Positions 48,641 to 59,900 are shown, counted from the first letter of the stretch. The stretch is 64,000 bases of DNA from Polydactylus sextarius (GCA_016801845.1 CM028906.1:3162001-3226000), one strand, 5' to 3'. Numbers and translations are program-made. Notes: a model not told the origin generated them from the letters alone.

Positions 48641-51244
48641 CTTAAAATGTATGGAATATCTAGGCAATCTCTCTCTCACACATACACACACGCACAATCA
48701 CACAAGGGTGAAAACAAAGCAGAGGCAGCAGAGACGGACATGTTAACAGTAACGTGCTGCTCACGCTGAAACTTATTACAGTAGTAATGATGTCATGTAT
48801 AATAATATATAAAATACGGTGACTAAACTAGTTCACTTCAATATTTAAACTACATTTTGCTGCTAATACTTAACCTGTTTTGTCGTTTCACCTGAGTATT
48901 ATAGTGAATATGTATAGGACTGACAGGTGAGGGGAAAAGATGTTACACATACACTGTGTAACACACACACACACAGTGCTTGACGTGTCCCCCTCAACCA
49001 AAGGTCACATGACATTAGAGCAGTACTATATCAAGGCTCATCCATCCTCCTCCTCCTCTCTCCTTATCGTTTGAAGTTCACACCTCTCCTCCGTACAATA
49101 GAGAATCATTTACAGGTGGTATTAAAACTGTCAGACCATAACTCTGCACAATGGAGGTGGCTCAAGGCCAAAAGTGAATGCGAGTGTGTGTGCATGTGCG
49201 TGTGTGTGTGCTCGTGTATGTCTCTTGGTATCTTATAGGCTAGGTAGTGGCCTAGTAGAGGATATGAGTCAGATCCAGTTCACCACAATGGTGCTTTGTG
49301 AGCATGTCAGACAGGAATGTGTATGATGGGAAGGATGAGCTGTGCCAGATGGTGCTGTGTGTCGGTAGACTTCACTCTCATAACTGTTTTTCATCTTTCA
49401 TGTCTTTTCTTTTTTTCCCTTTTTTTACTTTCTCTGCTTTTCTTCTTCCTTTTTCTTTAACTCATCTCCCTTTTTCTCTTTCTTCTCCATTCACATGTCC
49501 ACCACCATCGCAATGGAATGTGACCCGTGCAAAGTCAAAGTGATACTTTGCAGTATGATGTTACAGCTTGGACATATATCCTCACAAGGGTATGCAAGGG
49601 TGAGGGGAGGAGGAGAGTCCATTATGTTTAAGTCTCTGTGAAAACCGCTTTCATTAAAGTCAAAGGTTGGTGTGAGAGTCAGAGGCGAGGGGAGAGTGGA
49701 GTGTAAAACCTCTAAAATCTGCCCTTCATTTCGCCACATAAAGGTCTACGTTTATATTCTTGTGGCTTATTAAGAGTTTTAAAAGGAATAAATGAGGAGG
49801 ATGAACCGCAGGAATTTCTTTTTCAGATTAGTTTTTTGTTTCCACAGGCCAACGCGAAGCCTTGGGCATGATTTTTTTTTTTTTTTTTTTTGTCTATAAA
49901 GAGAGCTTAGTGGGAACAGAATAACTGAGAGAACCAACAGCTTTTCATTTAAAGCTTTCTGTCCCTGAAAATTTTTCCCTGAAATGCCTCTTTGACAAAC
50001 AACGCTTTGTTACAAGACCTCAAAAGAAGATGTGCGGAAAGCACTAATATAATGAAGTGGTAATTAAAACAGAGGGATTGCACTTCCTGTTTTTACGTTG
50101 TGTATTTGTCCACTACTCTGTGTCTATTCGTTTGTCTCTTTAGTGGTAAAGTGAACATAAGCACAGATTATGATCGATTTATTGACCCATTCAGTCAGCA
50201 GTTGTGTGCCACTCAATTCTTATCATTCTATTACCAATCCTCATATTTTCTGAACATTCTAACTCCACAATGTAATTTTTCAGATGCACAGATAAGAAGG
50301 AAATGAGCTTTGTTGGCAGCCTGTCTCTCTCTTTGTTTTTGCCTACAGCAATAGAGCAACATGAAACTGTGAATTAAAACTATAAAATTAAATTAGTTAA
50401 GAAAACGTGTGATTCTTTGCTATAAAACTATATCTCTGAAGGGGGAAAGAATACTTTTAGACCGTGATAGTATTCGATGCTAAGCTACCAGATAAAACAG
50501 GAAAGGGACGCATTTTTAGTATATCTGCAGTTTTTTGTTGTTAACATGGATGAGCAGTACTTAATCAGTTAGGTTTGGTAGTTACATGGTGTTCTAATTG
50601 TCACCAAGGGGGGCATGAGCACAGGAGAGTCTCTTATCTGATTTAAAATGTGAAGTTAAGATGCCGTGTAATCAGTTAGGGTTAGTGTTAGTGCTAAAAT
50701 CCCCACGCTTTGTGCAGCAACATGCTGTGATAACAGGAACTACACAGGCTAGGTTTGGTGTATTTTTTTGTGTTTTCTAGATGTAAATAGTTTGTACACT
50801 GCTGTTTTCTAAATGTTTACATCAACATGATAACAGGTAGCATAGCCTGTTCAGACAACATCAAGGCAAAGACAAAATCTACAAAGAAAACTTGTGCAAC
50901 TTGAGTTATACTATACAACTTCGGCATGTTATAGACAGAAATAGGAAGAGGCTTGGAGAAAAGACATAGAGGCAGTTGGGTTAGGTAAGTTCTGAATATA
51001 TAATTTGATAACAGCTAATGGTTAACACTAGCATAAGATGCTCTTCTCAATTCGATAGCACAGCCATTAGCACACCTAGCTTTCCTTAAGCCTGTTATGG
51101 GAGAATATTGGAGGATTGAGAAACCTCTGGTCACGACTTAATAATGACAGTGCTAATGTTTAGCATTAGAATACTACATTAGAATGTATTTTTTATAGCT
51201 GAAGAAAAGAAGAGAGTGGAAAAGAAATACACAGCAACTCTTAA
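48641..51244. other. Non-coding stretch
   Basis: Short CA/TG runs at 48674-48700, 48961-48976 and 49185-49210, a T-rich zone at 49400-49500 and a poly(T) at 49872-49890. Nothing else was identified. Confidence 0.5.
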
Positions 51245-51320
51245 CTTGTTTGAGACTTGAACCACTGAATGCCTGTACGGCATGTAAATATGTGCCATAA
51301 CCACTGAGCTATCCAGGTGT
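51245..51320 (-). mobile_element. tRNA-like SINE head or tRNA pseudogene
   Basis: The minus strand has GGATAGCTCAGTGGTTATGG (A box, D arm) and, about 40 nt on, GTGGTTCAAGTCTC (B box, T arm). The ends do not form a clean acceptor stem, and the sequence continues into a pyrimidine-rich stretch (CTTTTCCACTCTCTTCTTTTC-like). This fits a tRNA-derived SINE better than a working tRNA gene. Confidence 0.45.
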
Positions 51321-51329
51321 ACCCAGTAT

Positions 51330-51720
51330 GGTAAAAAATTTTTTGAAAGAGATTTTGAGAGAGATTAAGATTTTGTGAAATTAAAGTACAAATACAAACA
51401 ATAAAAAGTAGTAATAGTAAGACCAGGGATAAAAAGTAATCATCATAACTCCAAATTAAAAGTAGATAGAAAAGAACAGGTTTTTAATTTATATTTGAAA
51501 ATCCTGAGAGAACAGTGTGTTCCACACTTTAGGAGCATAACATTAAAAAGCAGGCCCAGATACTTTTATGAGGCACATATGGAACACTTAAAAGAAAAAG
51601 CAGCGGATTAGGACTGACCACAAATTAATGTTGTTAATTTCATCATAAATCAAAGTGCTGGACAAATTACATTTGACCTGATGATGGCCCCTAGATGAAA
51701 ATTTAAGTGAGCAGAAAGTT
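51330..51720. repeat. Probable degenerate dispersed repeat
   Basis: GATAGAAAAGAACAGGTTTT, TTGAAAATCCTGAGAGAACA and GTGTTCCACACTTTAGGAGC resemble parts of repeats related to the 60730-61020 type. The match is weak. Confidence 0.3.
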
Positions 51721-54700
51721 ACTACAATTCAGATGGAGGAGGATATTAATGTGCCTAAATTTCAAAGCAATCCATCTAATGGATATTAAGCCATTTCATT
51801 CAAAATCATAAACGTCAACGCCACAGCAGTGCCAGAGGTAAAGTCTGTGGATCGCCACAGTCATTTGGATTTACACCCTTGTGAAAACACATCCAGAAGT
51901 AGTTTGGACCAAAGTGGAGGACTGACAGACCTGAAGCCATGACACCATTACAGGTAAAATAAAAGATCCATCTGGGTATTGGAAACCAACGTCACCTCAT
52001 TCATTGCAGTAGCTGGCAGTCTTGAGAAAGAAACAGAGGAAGGTCTGCACTAACTCAAGGTTTGGTTCACGCCTTCATTCATGTTTGCCTCTTTGTTCAA
52101 GCAAGTCTTAAAGAAGTTGGCTATTCTTCAGGGGTTCGGGGCACAGATCTGGCAGATCTCACAAACGTGAAATGTTGAGTGTCAAACTACTAGAGTCGCA
52201 GGTGTATATACACACACACTTCATGCAACAACGTCATGTTCACTGTGTTGTTTATGTGCCAGCGGCTTGTGTGTAAACTCCAATTCACCTCCATATTTTC
52301 ATAGCTGTGTTTCAACATAGATGTCACCTCCTGTTAAAAAAAACACGCACGCAAGGGGAAATGATGTCAGCACCATCCCCGGCCTGAAACCATCACCTCC
52401 GAAAACAAGGCCTGTAGAGGGAATGAACAGCCTTCCTACTGAAAAACACTTGGTACTATTCAGTGGAGGAGCTGGATTTCTGCAGCACTTAAACAGGTGG
52501 AAGGTTTTTTTTTTTTTTTTAACCTGTGAGTAACATCAGGACACAGGCAACATGAAGCTGGATGGAAAGGAGGGTCTGTTGCAGTATGATCCATCCATTC
52601 GTTGTATGGCTCATCCTTTTTTTTTTCCAGAAACTGAGAAACTGGTTGCTGTCTTTGGACTGTCACAGAATATAACTGATCTTGGACTTACCACAAAATG
52701 ATGAAAATAAAAATAAAGTGTATCGTGGTTTATGTGAGGCCCCAAAGGGGAAAATGTGTTAATTTATACATTATATTTTTCCAGGGATTGTGAACAGAGC
52801 AGGATAATGCTGAAAGTCAGATATTTATATTATTTTGGATTTAAATAAATAAATAAAAAAAAAAAAACTTGAAATATCTTAATAATGCATGGGGGAATTT
52901 TCTCCAAATTCAATACATTCTGATTCCAATACACTTTGAATTAGGGATGAATTGATTTGATTTTTGTGGTTAAAGGTCAGGGTCCCTTTCACCTCACAAA
53001 ATGAATTTTTAGCCTTTCTAATATCATACTCAAAGAAACTCCCAGAGGTACCTCTGTCAAATTTGGCTAGGACATTCACTGGGACTCAGAGATGAACAGA
53101 TCTGAGTGTGGTGGTCAAAGGTCACAACTAAATGACATTACATTACTTAGCCCTAAAATCACACTACTAATATCTAATTCTTTGTTCTGGTTTAAGTGAA
53201 GCTCTAGGAGGAAATGTTAGTTATTTTCGATCAATATTATTACATTTTTTTTTTTTTTTTTTACAGGAGTGCAGCGTGTGGGAGAATGGCCAATGAGAAA
53301 GTGACAGCAAATGTTAACATTATTAGATGATGTCAGTAAGCCAATCAGATTTTGCCACACTTGTTGACTTATTTTTGCTCGTAATAATCTTTTTTTTTTT
53401 TTTTTTTTTTAATGACAGAATTAAGTTAAATTTTGATGTTCTTGCAATTGTGTCCAAAAAATACCTTCCTTCTTGACTCTCCTAAAAAAAATTCATGACA
53501 TTGTTAGACTTGAACATAAATTGTGGCAAGGAGACTCATATACAAATATAAATTAAGACAGCAGGTTGCTTTTTATTTTTATAAGGCACCGGTGGAGCAG
53601 CTCAGTCTTCCATTTCTCCTGTTTGAACTGTGTCTCTCAGGCACATACGAGCTGTACTGTATACAAACGCACACACAGCCATCACAAAGGAATTAAGCTG
53701 AGGATTTATTGTGCTGGTGCTGCTGGAAGAATTTACAAGAAAATGCTGTCAGCTCTGTGATCCATGGGTTCTCCAGGACCCACCCCCCTCCTCTCTCCCA
53801 CTGTAATTCTCATACCAGCAGCTCAAGTCACCAGTCTAGTCTGATTTTCATGTACTTTTAAAGCAGCGCACATTTTTCTCAGTGATCAGAAAAATATAAT
53901 GTTTTCATGTTACTATGATAACTGCACTCGATATGTCTGCAGCTTTTTCCATCTGCACAATATACAGCAAAGTAACCAGGAGAGAAGAACTGGTTTCTGA
54001 AGGTAAAAAGTCTCATTCATTTTCTGCAGAGACGATGTCAGGGTTGAAGGACGGATCCAAGTACTTCCAAGACTTGGATGGACACGAAACTCACCTATTG
54101 GAATAATCATCAAAAAAGAAAAAAAAAAAGATGAATGACGATGACTACTATCTCTCTCTCTTTGATATATTTAAAAAAAAAAAAATCAAACCTGAAAACA
54201 CACACAAAATCCAGTAAAATTCTGAACCTGTGAGGTAATTCTTGCTGCAACGTATTTCACAGCTATGATTTGCTGCCAGTACTCTGTGTGAATCTGGGGA
54301 TTTGGGAGAAATCTGTCAAAACTCAGAGTGAAATATATGGGTTATGGTCCCAAAACTGACAGCACACATAGGTTCTTACGTAACTGAACACAGTAATGTT
54401 GTTTTGGGGTTAGAGGCTTGAATAGATGGGGAGCATATCTTGGATTAATGAGGAATATTTATATAGGACAGGTTAGGTTTTGTTTTTAAACTAAATGATG
54501 TGAGTGGATTTAGAACATTTCACTTTTATAGAAACAACAACTTAGGCATTCTATTGGTTGGGTGTTTGGAGCCTAATACAGTGGGTTCCTGGTTTGATGG
54601 TTTCTACACATTGTTTCCCTCCTCTTTTGAAAACTCTCTGAAAATTCTACAAAGCTCACATAAGAAGAATAAAAGAATGTAATCAATGACATGAGAGGCT

Positions 54701-54734
54701 GAATAATCTGGTGACAATTTTCTGTTGCTTAAAT
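51721..54734. other. Non-coding stretch
   Basis: Several homopolymer runs (52505-52520, 53247-53263, 53392-53411) plus the AGGTCA-rich fragment. No gene was recognised. Confidence 0.5.
52900..53160. repeat. AGGTCA-rich dispersed repeat fragment
   Basis: GGTTAAAGGTCAGGGTCCCT, CTGTCAAATTTGGCTAGGAC, ATTCACTGGGACTCAGAGAT and TGGTGGTCAAAGGTCACAAC continue the same family. The last contains a DR1-type pair at 53112-53124. Confidence 0.55.
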
Positions 54735-54771
54735 CAGAATGTTTTATTGATCCTTGAGAGGAAAAAGTGCA
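54735..54771 (-). mobile_element. Short LINE-type tail next to the tRNA-like fragment
   Basis: CAGAATGTTTTATTGATCCT then TGAGAGG resembles the tails at 59770 and 63091 in reverse orientation. It directly abuts the tRNA-Leu-like sequence, as in a tRNA-headed retroposon. Confidence 0.45.
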
Positions 54772-54827
54772 TGTCAGAAGTGGGATTTGAACCGACACCT
54801 CCAAATGAAGACCAGAAGTCTTCTGAC
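54772..54827 (-). pseudogene. tRNA-Leu-like pseudogene lacking the D arm
   Basis: On the minus strand the 3' half (GGAGGTGTCGGTTCAAATCC then CACTTCTGACA) closely resembles the T arm and acceptor 3' strand of vertebrate tRNA-Leu. The B box GGTTCAAATCC is intact. The 5' end TGTCAGAAG pairs perfectly with the 3' CTTCTGACA (9 bp). The D arm and A box are absent, leaving 56 nt. A LINE-type tail (CCTCTCAAGGATCAATAAA) follows directly, so it may be a retroposed tRNA fragment or a SINE. Confidence 0.45.
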
Positions 54828-55181
54828 ATAAGGGAAGTTTCTGACATAAAGGGAATTTAAGAGACACAAGGAAAAAGTAGCATGTGCTGCTGCTTTATCC
54901 TTGCACTTCAATTCATTTACATCAGAGTTATCATCAAGGGGTTATTTAATTTGTAAAATATCAGAAAACAGTGAAAAGCGCCTGACTTGATGTCCCATAA
55001 CCACAAAAAATACAAATCCAGCAAATCTACAACTGCAGATGGAATTTCTACACACTGTGTTTGTGTTAATGTTTGGTGGTTTCACGCTCACGTTGATTAG
55101 AGTTGCATCAGATTTTCTCCACTGTGTAAACAGACCATGTGTGTTGCCAATGTGCTGCCTCATTCACATGCACACAGCGAC

Positions 55182-55203
55182 TGTGTGTGTGTGTGTGTGT
55201 GTG
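55182..55203. repeat. (TG)n microsatellite
   Basis: Eleven TG units. Confidence 0.9.
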
Positions 55204-55318
55204 AGGGGAGAGAGAAACCTGACATACACACAGGTAATATCGTATGCTGAGCTCACAGTAAATTCCCCTGAGACACATTCAGAGACAGAAGAATAGAGCT
55301 GTGATAACAAATGAGGGT

Positions 55319-55399
55319 GCGTTCACACTGATGTTTGATTGAACTGAACTTTGGAGCATTTACCTCCTTGGTTTAGTTCAGTTTCATTGGTGTGAATGC
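55319..55399. repeat. Imperfect fold-back of about 81 bp (possible DNA-transposon end)
   Basis: GCGTTCACAC at 55319-55328 pairs with GTGTGAATGC at 55390-55399 with one mismatch, and AACTGAACT (55342-55350) pairs with AGTTCAGTT (55375-55383). Sequences starting GCGTTCACAC are common at ends of fish DNA transposons (recognition only). A short frame MEAEQSEKDEVEDEQ at about 55499 follows and could be element-derived. Confidence 0.4.
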
Positions 55400-55730
55400 T
55401 CTTGAATTCCATTTTGGATGAAACAAATGTACCTGAATGGGTGATTTTATTACTTGAAAAATGTTTTCACTTTGTACTTTGGTGACTGGTAACAAACATG
55501 GAGGCAGAACAAAGTGAGAAAGATGAAGTGGAAGATGAACAGATTCTGATGATGCTCAGTGATGAACAATATGTCAGGACAAACTAGGGGGATTTCTTAT
55601 CCTCTTACCCTGTGACTGTACTGACCAATAATCTGGCAGCATTTTCACCGCATGGCTTTTGTTTCCATTTGTATTTATGTCAAATTCCCATTGTAGTTTA
55701 GTTTGGTCTGTATCAGAGACTGTGCCTTAA

Positions 55731-55947
55731 GGCCCATTTATGATCTATGCAGGATGGACATACGGAGACGGAGGGAGCCTTTGGTCTGTCATTACATGCA
55801 TAATTTGGTCCGTTTTCAAAGAGCTTACTGATGCGTAGAAGCAAATACCACCGGAAACCGTTGGGGCAGTGCTGTGCAGAGTATAAAAGCCCTGATGTTA
55901 GGAACGGAGATACGTACTTACGTACGTAAAGAGAGCATTAATGGGCC
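55731..55947 (+). mobile_element. Short inverted-repeat element (MITE-like), left copy
   Basis: The copy begins GGCCCATTTATGATCTATGC after a TTAA and ends GCATTAATGGGCC, so its ends are inverted repeats. It contains GACGGAGGGAGC, TTTTCAAAGAGCTTAC, ATACCACCGGAAA and TACGTACTTACGTACGTA. No coding capacity is visible. Confidence 0.65.
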
Positions 55948-55985
55948 TTTACCTGTAAGCAGCTTGTGCTGGTTTGTCTTCTAAA

Positions 55986-56257
55986 GGCCCATATTTTATG
56001 CTGCCTAGACATATGTAGGTATGTTACATCCGTCTCTAACGTCAGGGCTTTCATACTTCTTATCTTGTTGTCTTCGTCTTTGCTCCTCTCCCTGGTCACA
56101 CTTGAGATATACTGTGTAACACTGCCTTGATGATTTCCGGTGGTATTACTCTGTTTGCTGTGTAAGCTCTCTGAAAACACACCAAATTACACACGTAATG
56201 ATGGACGAATGGCTCTGTCCATCTCTGTATGTGTATCCTGCATGGAGCATGTGAGCC
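55986..56257 (-). mobile_element. Short inverted-repeat element (MITE-like), right copy in inverted orientation
   Basis: Read on the minus strand this copy repeats the left copy in order: CATGCAGGATACACATACAG, TTTTCAGAGAGCTTACAC, AATACCACCGGAAATCATCA, then CTGACGTTAGAGACGGATGT and ATGGGCC. It is followed at 56258-56261 by TTAA. The spacer between the copies is 38 bp. Confidence 0.65.
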
Positions 56258-56261
56258 TTAA

Positions 56262-58019
56262 GTCTCTCTTGTTTCCCAGAAAATGTCCTTAGAAATCAGT
56301 GAGTCTTTCAATCTAAACTCAGCTTTCAGCTCTTTGTAAGGAACCATATTTCCTTTTCTAAACACTTGTCTTACCTCTTATATGTTGTTATGCAAAATTT
56401 TAAAAGCTTGTGCACAGTCTATAAGTCATCCAGGTACCAGCACCAGTCAAGGCTATTGTTTATTGAACAGGTCGTTGTTTGTACTCCTGTATTGCTTTGT
56501 GATGTTTAATCTCCCAAAAGTAGATATTTCTGGGTTAACCGCATTTTCTGAGCTCAGCTGAATCTGCAAAGTAACTATAGTAACTCCAACCACGGGGGAC
56601 AATTTAAGCAGAAGCAGAATATTTCCCTCATGTGTAGTTTAAGCAGAAGAATGTTGGCTTAAATGGAAAATGCTGAAACACCAGTTGAAAGCATCTGAGA
56701 GGAACTTTTATTTTCTATCCCTCATGAACAAACACATGTTTGTTGTTCAGATCTCTTTCTCTTTCTGTTTTCATCATGTTGTTTGTTGACTCTTCTGTGT
56801 TGACACGAGTGAAACACAACTCATGTTTTACATTTGTCTCCGTAATTAAAACCGCAGATAGTGAGCGCCAGCGTGCCCAAACCTTTCCTGTTGTGTGTAC
56901 AGTTAATGCACAGCCTGACCATAGAAACTACTTGAGCTTTAAATACATAACATCTCTGCTGACAGCTTTAGCTTTCAGTAATGCTGGATTAAAGCATTAT
57001 TATAGGGAACATATCATCCCCCTGAAGACACCAACAATGTTATTTTTTCAAGTTGGAAGCTTTGTCCACATGATCACAACTTCAGTTAGTCATCAGGACA
57101 TTCAGTCTTTGAAAGATGTTTTTTCTTATGTGGCCATCTGTCATCTGTTTTTATGTATCATCTGTCATCAGATAAGAGCGTAAAACCAAAACCAAACACA
57201 CACAACACATTTGCCATTCACTGATGATAACTGATTCTTTTTTCTCTCTGGAAATTTCTTGGCCTCTTTGTTGTGTTCTTTCTATTCTTTGGTCGCCACC
57301 TTGTGGTGATTTAGGTAACAAACATAAAACTGTGATATGAGGTTGTATTTGTATTTTCACTTGTCTGTCAGTGGGATAACACAAAATGTACTGAACCCAA
57401 TTGCACCAAACTTGATGGGTGGATGGAACATGGGGCAGGGAATAAAATATTACATTTTGGTCTTTATCCAGTGAAATGGGCCAGATCCAGGAATTTTTAA
57501 AAACTAACTTTTATTATTTTTGCATTTTTTGACATTTGTCAGGAAACAGGAAATAGATCACCAAAAAAGTGCATCATACCAGTCCTTTTTGTTTATTACT
57601 GAGTAATAAAAGTCAAATTCTGAAAAAAAAAAAAAAAAATGAATGCACAGAAAAAGTTGGGAACAATGACCTCTGATGACAAAAAAGTTTGATTCAAGTT
57701 GGTTGTTGTTAAAAATTATGCACGTACGCGCGCACAAACACACGCACACGTTGAAAGTCTGGTTTTGTCCATCAGAAGTAGATTTGAGACCACCGCCCTC
57801 TTGTTGTGCATGGGCAAACTACACTTATCTGTGGTCTGTGTTGCAGTGTTTATCCACATTTCTGACTGTGAAGGTGTTACATGTTATTCCCTAAGACAAG
57901 TTTACTTCATCTCTTAAACCTCTTTCTTAGATAATTGATATCTTTTTAGATTCAAATTCTGCTAGAGCAAAAACCCTTTGCTGTCCTTCTTTACTGATGA
58001 TAAACTACAGGCACTGATG
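56262..58019. other. Non-coding stretch
   Basis: The longest open frame here (56740-57183, plus) lacks an ATG at its start; the first ATG is near 56775. It is hydrophobic in patches and matches no family I know. A dispersed repeat piece lies at 57340-57500 and a poly(A) at 57624-57639. Confidence 0.45.
57340..57500. repeat. Dispersed repeat fragment
   Basis: CAATTGCACCAAACTTGATG, GGTGGATGGAACATGGGGCA and GTGAAATGGGCCAGATCCAG are recognisable as part of a common fish repeat of unresolved family. No coding sequence is visible. Confidence 0.4.
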
Positions 58020-58262
58020 CAAAGGCTATCCTGCCCTTCTCTCCATCGAATGTCTTTGACAGGGTGAGTGCTAAGGTGGCAGGGTGTGCTAATGTGCCAG
58101 ATGGTGGCAGTCTATGAATAATGCATCACTGCCTTCAGAGAGACAGGTCCAAGCTGATCTGAGTTCAGCTGAATGACACAGGTGGCTGCAGTGTGGGTTC
58201 ACGCTGAGCAGGGGGAGTAGGCCACCCAGGAGCTGGAAAGATGCAAATTATTATTTCTGTAT
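58020..58262. promoter_or_regulatory. Candidate upstream regulatory block with a perfect octamer motif
   Basis: This block lacks simple repeats and recognisable transposon sequence and is less AT-rich than its surroundings. It holds an exact POU octamer, ATGCAAAT, at 58241-58248 followed by TTATT. It lies about 0.8-1.0 kb upstream of the secreted-protein gene. That it is an enhancer is inference from motif and position only. Confidence 0.25.
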
Positions 58263-58994
58263 CAAGTGGGTTTTTCTGATGTAACACAACAGACTTTTAG
58301 AGTCATAGAAGACAAAACAATATTAAACTCACTAACCAGTTTGGACACCAGATAGCATGGTTTGTAGTGAGGCAAACTAAAATGACATGGCAGGACTACT
58401 GGGTGTATAACCAAAAGAGGAATAGAGGAACTCTGCATCTTTTTGAGAAAAACATTGTTCCATTGTAATGATTTATATACAGAGAAAACATGTACATGAA
58501 AGTAAAGGCCCCAAGCTAAATGTGAACCTAAACACAACCACACACTTTCAGGTTGGGGTATATTTAATAACAAACACACAGAACAAAGAGCACTTTGGCT
58601 ATTACACTTTAAAATTGTTGTCAAAACTGTGAAAGAGCAAGTTGACTGCATCAAAATAAACTCTGTCTGCTCTTTATGAATCTATAACATGCTAATATCA
58701 GGCCGCTGCTCCCTCCAGAAAGTAAAATACAGTCACAGACATGTTTTGGTGTCGTCAAGGCAACGGAATATACCGAAATATACACATTCAGTCACTTACC
58801 AGCTGATGTCAGGAACTGGTTCCACCGCAATTTTTTTGTTGGAGCCTTATACTGTATGTGACAGAAACTCAAATTTGCTCTCTGGTGGTTTTATTAAATA
58901 ATATGTCATCACACAACTGAGCAGGAAGGTGGACATGAGGTGCAAGGTCAGGGTACTCAGATACAAGTAAATGTGTTTACATTTGAAACAGTGT

Positions 58995-59071
58995 TGCAGC
59001 TTTAAAAAATGCCACAGCTTTTTTCTTAAGTCTAATGACTGTTGTTGTGATTTGAAGTGGTAGTTTGCAAT
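58995..59071 (+). promoter_or_regulatory. Putative proximal promoter / 5' UTR of the small secreted-protein gene
   Basis: A TATA-like TTTAAAAAAT lies at about 59001-59010, roughly 60-70 bp before the ATG, so a start site near 59030-59040 would give a short leader. Alternatively, the run cttttttcttaag ending near 59031 could be a 3' splice site from an upstream non-coding exon. The sequence does not decide between these. Confidence 0.35.
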
Positions 59072-59471
59072 ATGGCTAAACTGAACGCGCTGACTCTCCT
59101 TGTCGTGATCTCTGTTGTGATTGGCGGTGGTCTGTCTGCACCTTTACTGAGCAGGTACAGTAGCTTCTTTCACACGTTCTCTGCCGTGATGATGGTGATC
59201 ATCCAGCATCATACCCTCTTCTTTCTGACAGAGCTCATGAAAGTACAGCAGACTTGAAGCTGGTCTTTGACCCCGGTCTCCTCAAACAGCACATTATCCT
59301 CCGTGATGGTAAGACCTGCAGAGACATTTATCAGATACTTTCCATCCATTCTGATTCTGATTGTTTTGGTGATGTGCTCCTTTAGATTATGGTGAGAGGC
59401 CTCTCCCCCCTCCTCTGCCAGGTGACCCTGACAATCCTTATGAACCTAATCTGGAGGATGAATACTACTGA
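59072..59471 (+). CDS. Small secreted acidic, proline/tyrosine-rich protein (81 aa, three exons), family not recognised
   Basis: Coding exons are 59072-59154, 59232-59308 and 59386-59471; the spliced length is 246 nt, giving 81 residues and a TGA stop. Both introns are 77 bp, start with GT (gtacag, gtaaga) and end with AG (ctgacag, cctttag). Intron 1 is phase 2 and intron 2 is phase 1, and only this splicing keeps the frame open. Residues 1-22 look like a signal peptide: Lys3, a hydrophobic core at about 7-17, then GGGLSA; cleavage is likely after Ser22 or Ala23. The mature part of about 59 residues has no cysteine and no membrane segment. Residues 29-52 are mixed (HES, FDPGLLKQH). Residues 53-81 are acidic, with a PLPPPLPGDP stretch and a C-terminal EDEYY. 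Tyr55, 72, 80 and 81 lie near acidic residues and could be sulfated (inference). The ATG at 59072 was chosen because the in-frame extension upstream has only a GTG. The phase 2/1 introns argue against the SCPP family, whose introns are phase 0. It could be a short matrix or peptide-hormone-like gene; I do not assign a function. Confidence 0.8.
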
Positions 59472-59494
59472 TTAACAGCATGCTAAAATAAAAA

Positions 59495-59500
59495 AATAAA
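59495..59500 (+). terminator. Polyadenylation signal AATAAA of the small secreted-protein gene
   Basis: A canonical AATAAA starts 24 bp after the TGA. Further AATAAA-like words follow to about 59515 and a T-rich stretch comes after. The close spacing implies a very short 3' UTR, in keeping with the compact gene. Confidence 0.6.
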
Positions 59501-59769
59501 TGAATAAATAAAAATAAGAAAACAGTCTTTACTTCCTGTAATTTGTAGCAAGCAAACGCTGCACCCTCATCCACCCATCCATATTCCATGGGAACATGGG
59601 AACAGTTTCACAAGGATATTTTCAGTCTGTAGTTTTAGACCAGACTTTTACTAGTCTGATAAAAGTTCCGCAAGACAGTTTTACAGAAATAAACAGTGAT
59701 TTTTTTTTAAGTGTGATTCTGCATGTTGGATATTCTCTCTGTGCTCTGATTTTTCAATGTGCAGTTTGG

Positions 59770-59900
59770 TTTATTAGAATAGAATAGAATATTTTTTTTA
59801 TTTGTCCCTCATAGGGAATTTTATCTGTTTGGCAGCATAAACAAATATGAAAATAGATTAACAGAAAATAGTAGTTTGTTAGTAATAGTTTATATAAAAA
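59770..59900 (-). mobile_element. LINE/SINE-type 3' tail, minus strand
   Basis: (AGAAT)n, TTTATTTGTCCCTCATAGGG, TTTGGCAGCATAAACA and GATTAACAGAAAATA are the reverse complement of the 4320-4495 tail, in the same order. It begins about 300 bp after the secreted-protein gene. The degenerate sequence to about 60370 may be the body of the same insertion. Confidence 0.6.

Noticed and set aside
56740..57183. Open frame of about 147 codons on the plus strand, among the longest in the window
   Set aside because: It does not begin with ATG, has no recognisable domain and no splice or polyadenylation support, and its length is not surprising in 64 kb of AT-rich DNA.
58262..58654. 130-codon minus-strand frame just upstream of the peptide gene
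   Set aside because: It has no domain, an irregular composition and no promoter or splice signals.
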